Origin: Rhizobium leguminosarum bv. viciae USDA 2370
GTDB taxonomy: Bacteria > Pseudomonadota > Alphaproteobacteria > Rhizobiales > Rhizobiaceae
Length of the DNA stretch: 64,000 nt
Direction: 5' to 3'
NCBI RefSeq assembly: GCF_002008365.1
Contig: NZ_MRDL01000051.1
Coordinates: 1-64,000, forward strand
Shown here: positions 34,223-43,688 of the stretch, piece after piece
How positions within the stretch are numbered: position 1 is the stretch's first letter
Layout of the letters: every line of letters starts with the position of its first letter
The notes under the pieces: generated by a model
What the model was told of the DNA's origin: nothing
The model's input: the letters and a program-made list of their open reading frames with translations, nothing else
The model's database searches: none
Position numbers and translations under genes: made by a program

Positions 34223-36016
34223 ATGGTCGAGATTCCATCCGGAAGCATTCCATCCGGTAGTGCTGGCGCCATCCCCTCCGCCGAAGTCGAGGATGTCGAG
34301 CTTTATCATCCACATAGCTGGTGGACGAAATATGTGTTCAGCCAGGATGCCAAGATCATCGCCGTGCAATATTCGATCACCGCCATCGCAATCGGCCTGG
34401 TGGCGCTGGTGCTCTCCTGGCTGATGCGGATTCAGCTCGCCTTTCCCGGCTATTTCGCCTTCATCGATGCCGATCACTATTACCAATTCATCACCATGCA
34501 CGGCATGATCATGGTGATCTATCTCCTGACTGCGCTCTTCCTCGGCGGCTTCGGCAATTATCTCATTCCGCTGATGGTCGGCGCGCGCGACATGGTCTTC
34601 CCTTACGCGAACATGCTGAGCTACTGGATCTATCTGCTTGCGGTGCTGATCCTCGCCGCCGGCTTTTTCGCGCCCGGCGGCCCGACGGGGGCGGGCTGGA
34701 CGCTTTATCCGCCGCAATCGGTTCTGTCAGGCACGCCTGGCGGCAAGGACTGGGGCATCCTCTTGATGCTCTCCTCGCTGATCGTCTTCATCATCGGCTT
34801 CACCATGGGCGGGCTGAACTATGTGGTGACCGTGCTGCAGGGGCGGGCGCGCGGCATGACGCTGATGCGGATGCCGCTCACCGTCTGGGGCATCTTCACC
34901 GCGACCGTGATGGCGCTGCTTGCCTTTCCCGCGCTCTTCGTCGCCTGCGTCATGATGATGTTCGATCGCCTGCTCGGCACGAGCTTCTTCATGCCCGCCA
35001 TCGTCGAAATGGGCACGCAGCTGCAGCACGGCGGCGGCAGCCCGATCCTGTTCCAGCACCTCTTCTGGTTCTTCGGGCATCCGGAGGTCTATATCGTCGC
35101 ACTCCCGGCCTTCGGCATCGTTTCGGATCTGATCAGCACGCATGCGCGCAAGAACATCTTCGGCTATCGCATGATGGTCTGGGCGATCGTCATCATCGGG
35201 GCGCTGAGCTTCGTCGTCTGGGCCCACCACATGTATGTCAGCGGCATGAACCCGGCCTTCGGCTTCTTCTTCGCCACCACCACGCTGATCATCGCCGTGC
35301 CGACGGCGATCAAGGTCTACAATTGGGTGCTGACGCTCTGGCGCGGCGACATCCACCTGACGCTGCCGATGCTCTTTGCGCTCGCCTTCATCGTCACCTT
35401 CGTCAATGGTGGTCTGACCGGCCTCTTCCTTGGCAACGTCGTCGTCGACGTGCCGCTGTCGGATACGATGTTCGTCGTCGCGCATTTCCACATGGTCATG
35501 GGTGTGGCGCCGATCCTCGTCATCTTCGGGGCGATCTATCACTGGTATCCGAAGGTCACGGGACGCATGCTGAACGACGTGCTCGGCCATATCCACTTCT
35601 GGATCACCTTCCTCGGCACCTATGCGATCTTCTTTCCGATGCACTATCTCGGCCTGCTCGGCGTGCCGCGCCGCTACTTCGAGATGGGAGAGACGGCCTT
35701 CGTTCCGCCTTCGGCCCATACGCTGAACATCTTCATCACCGTCATGGCGCTGATCGTCGGGGTCGGGCAGATGGTCTTCCTGTTCAATCTGGTCTGGAGT
35801 CTTTTCCGGGGCAGGGAGTCCGGTGGTAATCCATGGCGGGCAACGACGCTCGAATGGCAGACGCCGCAGACGCCGCCCGCGCATGGCAACTGGGGCAAGG
35901 ATCTGCCTGTCGTCTACCGCTGGGCCTATGACTACAGCGTGCCGGGGGCGGCCGAGGATTTCATTCCGCAGAATGTGCCGTCAGGCGGCGGCGTAACCCG
36001 GGAGGTCCACGCATGA
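34223..36016 (+). CDS. coxN: cytochrome c oxidase subunit I (coxN type)
   Basis: A 597-aa heme-copper oxidase core with 12 or more helices. Visible landmarks are HGMIMVIYLLTA with a low-spin heme ligand, GHPEVYIVALPAFG with the CuB His (~286) cross-linkable to Tyr (~290), the HHMYVSGMN His pair, and HFHMVMGVAP with the ligands of both hemes. The HPEVY motif marks an A-type enzyme. The last codons overlap the next gene (ATGA). The ribosome site is GGAGGAGAGAGATC. It would reduce oxygen with electrons from the neighbouring cytochrome c. Confidence 0.95.
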   Translation: MVEIPSGSIPSGSAGAIPSAEVEDVELYHPHSWWTKYVFSQDAKIIAVQYSITAIAIGLVALVLSWLMRIQLAFPGYFAFIDADHYYQFITMHGMIMVIYLLTALFLGGFGNYLIPLMVGARDMVFPYANMLSYWIYLLAVLILAAGFFAPGGPTGAGWTLYPPQSVLSGTPGGKDWGILLMLSSLIVFIIGFTMGGLNYVVTVLQGRARGMTLMRMPLTVWGIFTATVMALLAFPALFVACVMMMFDRLLGTSFFMPAIVEMGTQLQHGGGSPILFQHLFWFFGHPEVYIVALPAFGIVSDLISTHARKNIFGYRMMVWAIVIIGALSFVVWAHHMYVSGMNPAFGFFFATTTLIIAVPTAIKVYNWVLTLWRGDIHLTLPMLFALAFIVTFVNGGLTGLFLGNVVVDVPLSDTMFVVAHFHMVMGVAPILVIFGAIYHWYPKVTGRMLNDVLGHIHFWITFLGTYAIFFPMHYLGLLGVPRRYFEMGETAFVPPSAHTLNIFITVMALIVGVGQMVFLFNLVWSLFRGRESGGNPWRATTLEWQTPQTPPAHGNWGKDLPVVYRWAYDYSVPGAAEDFIPQNVPSGGGVTREVHA

Positions 36017-36732
36017 ACGTCATCCTGGTCTTCCTCGCCGCCATCGGCGCCATCATCATCTGGTGGCTGGCAGGGCAGCGGCTGACCTCGAAGCCCTGGC
36101 TGGAAACTGGGTCAGTACAGCTGCCGGCTCATGACGGCGTCGACCGGCAACCGTCGCCCGCGCCGGCAGTGAAAATCGGCCTCTTCGTGTTTCTCGGCGT
36201 CGTCGGCGCCGTCTTCAGTCTTGCCGTTAGCGCCTATTTCATGCGCATGGCGTCCGCCGACTGGTGGGCAATGCCGGTTCCTCGGCTGCTGTGGGTGAAC
36301 ACCGCAGCACTCGCCTTGAGCAGCGCCGCGCTGCAATGGGCCAAACGAGAAGCGGGGCATGGCCGCATGGAAAACCTGCGGCCGGCGCTTGCCGCCGCGT
36401 TTGTCCTTGCCGTCGCTTTTCTCGTCGGACAGGTCCAGGCATGGCGGGAGCTGGTGTCAGCCGGCTATGTGCTTGCCGACAATCCCTCCAACAGCTTCTT
36501 CTACATGCTGACCGGCCTGCACGGCCTGCATATCCTCGGCGGGCTTGCCGTGCTTTCGCACACGACGGTCAGGGCATTCTCTACCGACATTGCGCCGGAG
36601 AGGCTGCGCCTCAGCGTCGATCTTTCCGCCATTTATTCGCATTTCATGCTCGCCGTCTGGCTCTTGCTCTTCGCGCTCTTTGCTGGCTGGGCGAATGATT
36701 TCGTCGATCTCTGCCGCACACTTCTGAACTAG
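36013..36732 (+). CDS. coxO: cytochrome c oxidase subunit III-like protein (coxO type)
   Basis: A 239-aa protein with about seven hydrophobic segments. The C-terminal half has the subunit III hallmarks FYMLTGLHGLHILGGLAVL (conserved GLH and HILGG) and IYSHFMLAVWLLLFALF. The N-terminal half is less typical. It overlaps coxN by four bases and lies 11 bp before coxP. In Bradyrhizobium the coxO and coxP products together resemble subunit III, and the same split or duplicated arrangement is seen here. Confidence 0.85.
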   Translation: MNVILVFLAAIGAIIIWWLAGQRLTSKPWLETGSVQLPAHDGVDRQPSPAPAVKIGLFVFLGVVGAVFSLAVSAYFMRMASADWWAMPVPRLLWVNTAALALSSAALQWAKREAGHGRMENLRPALAAAFVLAVAFLVGQVQAWRELVSAGYVLADNPSNSFFYMLTGLHGLHILGGLAVLSHTTVRAFSTDIAPERLRLSVDLSAIYSHFMLAVWLLLFALFAGWANDFVDLCRTLLN

Positions 36733-36743
36733 GAGATTTGCAG

Positions 36744-37463
36744 ATGGCACAGACTATCGGGATACACGGTGAGCCAGACGTAAGGCCCGCCGGCCTGCGC
36801 GGTGTCGCCGCCGATTTCAGTTCGGATCAGCGCGCCTTCAAGACCGCCTCCTGGGGCAAGGCGATGATGTGGATCTTTCTGCTCAGCGACACCTTCGTCT
36901 TCGGCTGCTTCCTGATCGCCTATATGACCGCCCGCATGTCGACGCCCGTTCCATGGCCCAATCCGAGCGAGGTCTTCGCGCTGCATATCGGCGGCCAGGA
37001 CGTGCCGCTGATCCTGATTGCGATCATGACCTTCGTGCTGATCTCGAGCAGCGGCACCATGGCGATGGCGGTCAATTTCGGCTATCGCCGCGACCGCCGC
37101 ACGACGGCGATCCTGATGCTGCTGACGGCCGTTCTGGGCGCATGTTTCGTCGGCATGCAGGCTTTCGAATGGACGAAGCTGATCACCGAAGGCGTGCGCC
37201 CCTGGGAGAACCCGTGGGGAGCGGCACAGTTCGGATCGACCTTCTTCATGATCACCGGCTTTCACGGCACCCACGTGACGATCGGCGTCATCTTCCTCCT
37301 CATCGTCGCCCGCAAGGTCTGGCGGGGCGATTTCGACCAGGAACGGCGCGGCTTTTTCACCAGCCGGAAAGGCCGCTACGAGGCCGTAGAGATCATGGGC
37401 CTCTACTGGCACTTCGTCGACCTGGTCTGGGTCTTCATCTTCGCGTTTTTTTATCTGTGGTAG
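36744..37463 (+). CDS. coxP: cytochrome c oxidase subunit III (coxP type)
   Basis: A 239-aa protein. The central helices carry FVGMQAFEWTKLITEGVRPW and FMITGFHGTHVTIGVIFLL, with the conserved GxHGxHV of subunit III, and the end GLYWHFVDLVWVFIFAFFYLW is the canonical C-terminus. AGGAGATTTGCAG fixes the start at 36744. It is the more conventional of the two adjacent subunit III-like proteins and likely the partner retained in the complex core. Confidence 0.9.
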   Translation: MAQTIGIHGEPDVRPAGLRGVAADFSSDQRAFKTASWGKAMMWIFLLSDTFVFGCFLIAYMTARMSTPVPWPNPSEVFALHIGGQDVPLILIAIMTFVLISSSGTMAMAVNFGYRRDRRTTAILMLLTAVLGACFVGMQAFEWTKLITEGVRPWENPWGAAQFGSTFFMITGFHGTHVTIGVIFLLIVARKVWRGDFDQERRGFFTSRKGRYEAVEIMGLYWHFVDLVWVFIFAFFYLW

Positions 37464-37488
37464 GGCTTCTATCTGTGGTGAGGTCGTC

Positions 37489-37854
37489 ATGAGCGAAACA
37501 ACGGCGCATGCACAAAGCCAAACGGTGCACGCACAAGCACACACCGGACAGCAGCACCCGATCCGGCTCTATCTCCTCGTCTGGGGCCTGCTCTTCGTGC
37601 TCAGCGCAGCGTCCTACATGGTCGATTATCTCGGCGTCCAGAGCTACTTGAGGTGGACGCTGATCCTGCTGTTCATGATGCTGAAGGCCGGTCTGATCGT
37701 CGCCGTCTTCATGCACATGGCCTGGGAACGGCTGGCGCTCGTCTACGCCATCCTGCTGCCGCCGCTGCTGGTGCTGGTTTTCGTGGCGCTGATGGTATCG
37801 GAAGCGGACTATACGATCTTCACTCGGCTCGCCTTCTTTGGGGCTGGGCCGTAG
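37489..37854 (+). CDS. cytochrome c oxidase subunit IV (CyoD/COX4-like)
   Basis: A 121-aa protein with a His/Gln-rich hydrophilic N-terminus and three membrane helices (IRLYLLVWGLLFVLSAASYM, WTLILLFMMLKAGLIVAVFM, LVYAILLPPLLVLVFVALM). The MLKAGLIVAVFMHM segment is typical of bacterial prokaryotic COX4/CyoD proteins. GAGGTCGTC precedes the start. It ends the oxidase cluster and probably stabilises the enzyme. Confidence 0.88.
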   Translation: MSETTAHAQSQTVHAQAHTGQQHPIRLYLLVWGLLFVLSAASYMVDYLGVQSYLRWTLILLFMMLKAGLIVAVFMHMAWERLALVYAILLPPLLVLVFVALMVSEADYTIFTRLAFFGAGP

Positions 37855-37896
37855 GGTCTGTTGGACAGGATCGATAGATCGGAGCGGACTTCGGCC

Positions 37897-38625
37897 ATGA
37901 CCCAGGAAATCCGGCTCTTTGGCGCTATTGCGGTTCGACCCGCCGTCCTTGCTCTCATATCCCAGTTCGAAAAGGCCACTGGATTCACAGTTGCGGTCAA
38001 GTGGGAGCTCAATCCTGTCGTCAAAAAGCAGATTGAAGCCGGGGGATCTTTTGACCTCGTCATCACCAATCCGAACCTGATCGAGGATCTGACCGCCTTG
38101 GGAAAAGTCAAGGCGGGGAGCGAGGTCGCATTCGGCCGCATAGCAATGGGGGTGGCGGCCAAGGCAGGCGGTCGGCCGCTCGACATTAGGTCGGTGGAAG
38201 CATTCAAACATGCGTTGAAGAGCGCCGGATCGATCGCCTACGCCAGCGAAGGAAGCAGCGGCGGCTACTTCTCCGGTTTGCTGGAACGCTTGGGAATAGC
38301 CGATGAGGTGAAGCCCAAGCTGGTGGCCATATCAGGAGGGCAGACAGCGCCGGCCGTAGGCCGTGGGGAGGCCGAGTTGGGCGTCGTTCCCGTGACTTCG
38401 ATTCTCGCCGCCGCTCTCGAGGTCATGCTTGTCGGTCGGTTTCCGGCAGAACTCCAAAGTTACATCGACTTCGCCATTGGCATCAGCGCCGCTTCAACGG
38501 ACGCAGAAGCTGCCAGGCAGCTGTCGGAATTTCTGACCTCGAAAGCCGTTGATGACATCCTGGCGGCAAAGGGCGTCGAGCGCCGCCACCGGGCAGGCGC
38601 AACGCCCAAGAGAGCCTCACCCTGA
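37897..38625 (+). CDS. ModA-like (type 2 periplasmic fold) substrate-binding protein without signal peptide
   Basis: A 242-aa protein of the molybdate-binding/type II extracellular fold: LFGAIAVRPAVLALISQFEK at the start, GGSFDLVITNPNLIEDL and the central SEGSSGGYFSGLLERLGI motif. No signal peptide is visible with the ATG at 37897, and none upstream in frame, so it is either cytosolic or misannotated at the start. No permease or ATPase gene is adjacent. It may be a stand-alone ligand-binding protein; ligand unknown. Confidence 0.75.
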   Translation: MTQEIRLFGAIAVRPAVLALISQFEKATGFTVAVKWELNPVVKKQIEAGGSFDLVITNPNLIEDLTALGKVKAGSEVAFGRIAMGVAAKAGGRPLDIRSVEAFKHALKSAGSIAYASEGSSGGYFSGLLERLGIADEVKPKLVAISGGQTAPAVGRGEAELGVVPVTSILAAALEVMLVGRFPAELQSYIDFAIGISAASTDAEAARQLSEFLTSKAVDDILAAKGVERRHRAGATPKRASP

Positions 38626-38783
38626 GTTGCCCCGGCGTTAGATACAATGGCGCAAGAAGCGACGCTGCGGCGTGTCCTTCGAGGCGATCCTGCGGATCGC
38701 CCCTCAGGAATGAGGGGCGTTGGAGATTGCCAAGCTTTGGCGTGGGCAGCAATCGGGCGATCTCCGTTGCCGCGCATCTTCGA

Positions 38784-39821
38784 TCAACGTCTCGAAGATA
38801 GGTGGTTTCCCTTATTCTCCCAGGACCGCAGCGCACGCCAGAGCACCGTGTTGTCTGCATAACCCAGCACACGCGCAATCTCGGACATCGGTGCGACTTG
38901 TTGGTCGCCGAGATAGTGGGCGGCGAGTGTCTGGCGGTGCTGGCGAACGAGATCGCGAAGCGACAAGCCTTCCTCCGACAACCGGCGCTGCAGGCTTCGC
39001 GGCGACATCTTCAGTTCGGCGGCGAGGGTTGCGACCCTGATCGGCTTTCGGCCGAGATAGATGCTGATCAGAGCCTGGACCTTTTCCGTGACGACATCAC
39101 CGGCCGCTGGCTCGTTGACCAGATCGCCGATATGCCGCTCCAGGATTTCGATCAGGCTTTTGTCTTCCGAACGGTACACACGATCGGCATCCGCCTTGTT
39201 CATGACGATACGGTTGCCGGATTGGCCGAACAGGATGGGCGCGCCATAGATGCGTTCCAGCACGCTGGCGTCGCGCGGGGTCTGATGCTCGAGCTGGATT
39301 TCGATCGGCCGCCAGCCACGGCGGAAGCACGAACGGACGAGCTGACACGAGGCGGCAATCGTGAATTCGCTGTCCTGCCGGCGTGGCCACATGCTGGGAT
39401 CGACGATCCGGTAGGTCCAGACAAAATCGCCATTCTCCTCGAACACGCCGGAACTGGTCGCGCCCTGGACCGCGTTGACATATTTCGACAGCCGTTCGAA
39501 AGCGCTGCGAATGGTCGGCGAGAGCGCAAAGAGCATGCCGATAGGGCCGATGTCGGCGGGCTTGAATCCGGTGCCCATGCGGGCTCCCAGTGCCGGTTCG
39601 CCGGTTATGGTCGCCGCATCCTCGAACAGCGCGACATAACGCGCCATGGGCAGGACAGCATAGGGGTCTTCCAATTGCGAGCGCAGAATGCCGTGCGAAG
39701 CCAGAAGAAGGTCGGTTTTCCCGGATCTTTTATCGATTTGTTGCACCAGCGGGATCAAAACGGAGGCTCGAATTGAAGCAACTGAGGGCATGCGGCTGAT
39801 CAAATGCGATGCAACTGCCAT
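38784..39821 (-). CDS. AraC-family regulator (Arabinose_bd/OruR-like), likely controller of amine catabolism
   Basis: A 345-aa regulator. The N-terminal ~190 residues match the 'Arabinose-binding-like' domain of the OruR/ArgR group (ISRMPSVASIRASVLIP, PLVQQIDKRSG). The C-terminal AraC double helix-turn-helix contains VATLAAELKMSPRSLQRRL and IARVLGYADNTVLWRAL. GGAGACGCTGAAA precedes the start at 39821. It is divergent from the APC permease and amine oxidase genes, so an amine-responsive activator role is likely. Confidence 0.88.
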   Translation of the reverse strand: MAVASHLISRMPSVASIRASVLIPLVQQIDKRSGKTDLLLASHGILRSQLEDPYAVLPMARYVALFEDAATITGEPALGARMGTGFKPADIGPIGMLFALSPTIRSAFERLSKYVNAVQGATSSGVFEENGDFVWTYRIVDPSMWPRRQDSEFTIAASCQLVRSCFRRGWRPIEIQLEHQTPRDASVLERIYGAPILFGQSGNRIVMNKADADRVYRSEDKSLIEILERHIGDLVNEPAAGDVVTEKVQALISIYLGRKPIRVATLAAELKMSPRSLQRRLSEEGLSLRDLVRQHRQTLAAHYLGDQQVAPMSEIARVLGYADNTVLWRALRSWENKGNHLSSRR

Positions 39822-39942
39822 TTTCAGCGTCTCCGGTGACCTTCGTGGCGTGAATTATCGATTCTTTGGCATAAACTGCAATTTCGGGGCCAGATCGCCG
39901 CGCTTACCTTCTTCGCAACAGACAAGCAAAGAGGGGTTCTCC

Positions 39943-41394
39943 ATGACACTGGAAGCAAGCATGCCCGCACCATCATCGCCGGAGCGTCGTCTGGCCAAGG
40001 ACTCGGTGGGCCTCGCCCACATCGTGTTCTTCGTCGTTGCTGCGGCCGCGCCGCTCACGGCCGTCGTCGGCGCGTCGCCGGCCGCCTTCGCTTTTGGCAA
40101 TGGCGCAGGCGTCCCCGGCGCTTTCGTGCTTGCCGGCCTGCTCTACCTGCTCTTCTCGGTCGGCTTCACCGCCATGAGCCGGCATGTGGGCGGGGCAGGA
40201 GCCTTCTACACCTATATCACCCATGGCATCGGCAAGCCGGCTGGCGTGGGTGGCGCCTTCATGGCGCTGGTCACCTATAGCGCGGTTCAGATCGCCATTT
40301 ATGGCCTGTTCGGTTTCTTCATGGCCAATGCCATAGCGCCGCTTGGGCTGGTCCTGCCCTGGTGGGCTTGGGCCTTCGCAGCACTCGTCGTCGTGCTGGT
40401 CTGCGGTCAGCGCAACATCGCCTTCTCAGGCGCGATCCTCGGCGTCTGCATGATTGCCGAAATCGCCATATTGCTGGTTCTGGATCTTGCCATCGTCTTT
40501 TCAGGCGGCGGACCAGAAGGCATCAGCTTCTCCTCCTTTGCGCCATCGTCGGTCTTCGCGCCCGGTCTTGGTGTGGCGCTGGTCTTCGTCATCGGTTCCT
40601 TCATCGGCTTCGAAGCTACGGCCATTTTCGGCGAGGAAGCCGAAGATCCGGAAAAGACCATTCCCCGCGCCACCTATGTTGCCGTGCTGCTCATCACCCT
40701 CTTCTATGCTTTCTCCACCTGGGCAATCGTGCAATTCTACGGTCCGGGCAAGGTGCAGGCTGCTGCGGCTGCCAGTCTCGACAGCTTCTACTTCACCGCC
40801 GCCAATTCCGTGCTTGGCGCATGGTCGAGCCAGGCGATGAACGTGCTGCTGATCACCAGCCTGTTTGCCTGCATCCTGTCCTTCCACAATACGCTCAACC
40901 GCTATTTCTTCGCCCTTGGCCGTGAAGGCCTGGCCGCACAGGTGCTTGGCAAGGTTCACGCCAAGCATGGCTCACCCTATGCTGCAGGTCTGCTGCAAAG
41001 CCTGATCGCGGCCTTCGTCCTTGGCCTGTTCGTGATCTTCGGCGCCGATCCTTACACCGTCGTGTTCTCGTGGATGGCGGCGCTTGCGGGTATCGGTATC
41101 CTGCTGGTGCAGGTGCTTGTCTCCGTCGCGATCATCATGTTCTTCCGCAAGACGCCGAACAGCTACAGCGCCTGGACCACGATGATCGCTCAGACGCTCG
41201 CGCTCCTCGGCCTCATTGGTTCGCTGGTGCTGGTCAGTTCCAATCTTTCACTCCTTTCCGGCAGCGAAAGCCTCATCGTCAAGGCTTTCCCCTATGCCAT
41301 GGTGCTGGTGGGCATTCTTGGCGCGCTGTTTGCGATCCGGATCAAGAGATCCAACCCCGCTCTCTACGCCTCGCTCGGAAAGGTCTTCGAATGA
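39943..41394 (+). CDS. APC-superfamily amino acid/amine permease
   Basis: A 483-aa transporter with twelve expected helices. The first, VGLAHIVFFVVAAAAPLTAV, has the APC helix-1 break, and FIGFEATAIFGEEAEDPEKT is the strongly conserved helix-6/loop motif that contacts substrate. AGAGGGGTTCTCC sets the start at 39943. The stop overlaps the next small gene (ATGA). With the amine oxidase two genes downstream, uptake of an aromatic or other primary amine is the best inference. Confidence 0.9.
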   Translation: MTLEASMPAPSSPERRLAKDSVGLAHIVFFVVAAAAPLTAVVGASPAAFAFGNGAGVPGAFVLAGLLYLLFSVGFTAMSRHVGGAGAFYTYITHGIGKPAGVGGAFMALVTYSAVQIAIYGLFGFFMANAIAPLGLVLPWWAWAFAALVVVLVCGQRNIAFSGAILGVCMIAEIAILLVLDLAIVFSGGGPEGISFSSFAPSSVFAPGLGVALVFVIGSFIGFEATAIFGEEAEDPEKTIPRATYVAVLLITLFYAFSTWAIVQFYGPGKVQAAAAASLDSFYFTAANSVLGAWSSQAMNVLLITSLFACILSFHNTLNRYFFALGREGLAAQVLGKVHAKHGSPYAAGLLQSLIAAFVLGLFVIFGADPYTVVFSWMAALAGIGILLVQVLVSVAIIMFFRKTPNSYSAWTTMIAQTLALLGLIGSLVLVSSNLSLLSGSESLIVKAFPYAMVLVGILGALFAIRIKRSNPALYASLGKVFE

Positions 41395-41564
41395 GTGCCG
41401 TTGCTGAATGTGCACCCGTCGATCGCCTTCTGGTTCTCGCGGTCGCGATCCTTGCCGGCGCAACATTGCTGGTTGCCGTCGAGGCCCACGCCTTCTGCTC
41501 GGTGTTCTGCATTCATGCAAACCAGATGATGATCGAGACGCAGATCTGCTCCGGTCGATCCTGA
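41391..41564 (+). CDS. 57-aa single-pass membrane peptide coupled to the permease
   Basis: ATG at 41391 overlaps the permease stop codon by four bases (ATGA), so translation is coupled. The peptide (MSAVAECAPVDRLLVLAVAI...) has one membrane helix at about 11-30 and a C-terminal part with four Cys in total (FCSVFCIHANQMM, later QICSG), which could bind metal or form disulphides. It sits between the permease and the copper amine oxidase. A role as an accessory to either is possible but unproven; no family is recognised. Confidence 0.6.
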   Translation: MSAVAECAPVDRLLVLAVAILAGATLLVAVEAHAFCSVFCIHANQMMIETQICSGRS

Positions 41565-41624
41565 TCACCGCAGCTTGCGACGCGCCATGGTGCGTCGTCT
41601 CTCCCGAAACCAAGAGGTATTTCA

Positions 41625-43613
41625 ATGGACGCCGTTGTCGCAGTCACCCATCCGCTCGATCCCCTGAGCCTCGCTGAGATCGCTTCTGCCGTTGCCATAC
41701 TCAAGGATAGGCAGACACTCGCACCCACCTTCCGCTTTCCGATAACCCGGCTGGAGGAGCCGACCAAGGCGGGTCTTGCCGCCCAACGCCTGGGCGACAG
41801 GCTGCCGCGCCTCGCCTTCATCCTGGCAATCGACATCAGCAATGGCGAAACCTTCGAGGGCATCGTCGACCTGACTACCGGCACGGTGTGCTCCTATATC
41901 CGGCTGCCTCTCGATGAACTGCCCTATGGCCAGCCGCCGATCATGCTGTGCGAATTCGAAACCGTTGAAGGCACCGTCAAATCCGATCCGCGCTGGATCG
42001 CTGCCGTCAAGAAGCGCGGCATTACCGACGAGGATATTCCGCTCATCCAGATCGATCCTTTTTCCTCGGGCTATTTTGGCCGCGAGTTCGAGAAGGGAAA
42101 GCGCATCGTCCGCGCGGTGTCCTATTGGCGCGAGGATATCCGTGACAACGGCTACGCGCATCCGATCGAGGGCGTGGTGGCTGTGGTCGATCTGATCACC
42201 AACCGAGTGGTCGATCTCGTCGACGATGAGAAGATCATTCCCGTCCCGAGGAAGAAGCGCAATTATGGCCGCGAAACCTTCCCGGAACCGCGGCCCGATC
42301 TCAAGCCGCTGCATATCGTTCAGCCGCAAGGGCCGAGCTTTACTGTCGACGGCTGGAAAGTCGAATGGCAGAACTGGAGTTTCCGTGTCGGTTTCACCCC
42401 GCGCGAGGGCCTCGTTCTGCATGAACTCGGCATCAAGGATCAGGGTAGGCTTCGGCCAGTCGTCTTTCGCGCCAGTGTCACTGAAATGGTCGTGCCTTAC
42501 GCCGACCCGACCGCGAACCACTATTGGAAGAGCGCCTTCGATGCCGGCGAATATGGCCTCGGACGCCTGGCCAATTGCCTCGAACTCGGCTGCGACTGCC
42601 TCGGCCATATTCACTATTTCGACGTGCCGGCGGCGGATGATTTCGGCCAGCCCTTCACCATGAAGAACGCCATCTGCATGCATGAGGAAGATTACGGCAT
42701 CCTCTGGAAGCATTACGAATTCCGCAACGGTATTTTCGAAGTGCGCCGTTCGCGCCGCCTCGTCATCTCCTTCTTCGCAACCGTCGGCAACTACGATTAC
42801 GGCTTCTACTGGTATCTCTACCAGGACGGCACGATCCAACTCGAAGCCAAGCTCACCGGCATCATCCAGACGGCGGCGGTCGCGACCGGCGAAACCTATC
42901 CATGGGGCGGCATGGTCGATGACAATCTCGGCGGTCCGACCCATCAGCATTTCTTCAATGCGCGCCTGCACATGGATGTCGACGGCGGCGACAATACCGT
43001 GACCGAACATGAGTTCGTGCCGCGTCCCTGGGGTGAAGACAATCGCTATGGCAATGTCTTCGATACCAGGACACGTGTGCTGAAGCGCGAACTCGACTCC
43101 CCGGCACTCGCCAATGGCGAGACCGGCCGTTACTGGAAAGTCTCCAACCCCAACATCCAGAACAGTGTCGGCAAGGCGCCGGGCTACAAGATTGTCGTCA
43201 TGCCGTCGCCTGTCATGCTTGCCCAGCCGGATTCGACCGTTGCCCAGCGCGGCGGCTTCGCCAAGAAGCACATCTGGGTCACCGCCTTCGATGCCAGGGA
43301 AAAATATGCGAGCGGCGATTACCCAAACGTGCACGCCGGCGGCGACGGTCTGCCGGGTTATGTCAAGCAGAATCGTAATATCGAGAATGCCGATGTCGTG
43401 CTCTGGCATTCCTTCGGCCATACCCATGTCTGCAAGCCCGAGGATTTTCCGATCATGCCCGTGGAATATGCCGGCTTCACGTTGAAACCGAACGGCTTCT
43501 TCGCGTCCAACATCGCCATGGACCTGCCGCCGGAAGGAAACGGCCAAAGTGTCGACAGTCGCCTGCAGCCTTCGCCCGACGACATCGGAAACGGTTCCTG
43601 CTGCCACACATAG
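41625..43613 (+). CDS. copper-containing primary amine oxidase
   Basis: A 662-aa enzyme that oxidises primary amines to aldehydes with release of ammonia and hydrogen peroxide. The topaquinone precursor is Tyr390 in ATVGNYDYGF. Copper ligands are in HQHFFNARLH (His440, His442) and His601 in HTHVCKPEDFP. The catalytic base Asp lies in AFDAGEYGLG. AGAGGTATTTCA precedes the start. No signal peptide, so cytosolic like many bacterial members of the histamine/phenethylamine oxidase group. The adjacent permease, peptide and AraC regulator make an inducible amine-use unit. Confidence 0.95.
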   Translation: MDAVVAVTHPLDPLSLAEIASAVAILKDRQTLAPTFRFPITRLEEPTKAGLAAQRLGDRLPRLAFILAIDISNGETFEGIVDLTTGTVCSYIRLPLDELPYGQPPIMLCEFETVEGTVKSDPRWIAAVKKRGITDEDIPLIQIDPFSSGYFGREFEKGKRIVRAVSYWREDIRDNGYAHPIEGVVAVVDLITNRVVDLVDDEKIIPVPRKKRNYGRETFPEPRPDLKPLHIVQPQGPSFTVDGWKVEWQNWSFRVGFTPREGLVLHELGIKDQGRLRPVVFRASVTEMVVPYADPTANHYWKSAFDAGEYGLGRLANCLELGCDCLGHIHYFDVPAADDFGQPFTMKNAICMHEEDYGILWKHYEFRNGIFEVRRSRRLVISFFATVGNYDYGFYWYLYQDGTIQLEAKLTGIIQTAAVATGETYPWGGMVDDNLGGPTHQHFFNARLHMDVDGGDNTVTEHEFVPRPWGEDNRYGNVFDTRTRVLKRELDSPALANGETGRYWKVSNPNIQNSVGKAPGYKIVVMPSPVMLAQPDSTVAQRGGFAKKHIWVTAFDAREKYASGDYPNVHAGGDGLPGYVKQNRNIENADVVLWHSFGHTHVCKPEDFPIMPVEYAGFTLKPNGFFASNIAMDLPPEGNGQSVDSRLQPSPDDIGNGSCCHT

Positions 43614-43688
43614 CTGTAATACTACGGCTGTTCCTTTTTAAATTGCTTTTTGATAGTCCGACGGATTGTAAGAAAGGCAGGGAACAGA

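Noticed and set aside
34727..35884. Long open frame antisense to subunit I of the oxidase (385 aa, minus strand)
   Set aside because: The composition is His/Asp/Arg-rich and antisense to a highly conserved gene; long antisense frames are expected in GC-rich DNA. No ribosome site or family resemblance.
41622..43607. Long minus-strand frame opposite the copper amine oxidase
   Set aside because: A mirror of a conserved coding region with low-complexity hydrophobic/acidic runs; the plus strand carries clear topaquinone and copper motifs.
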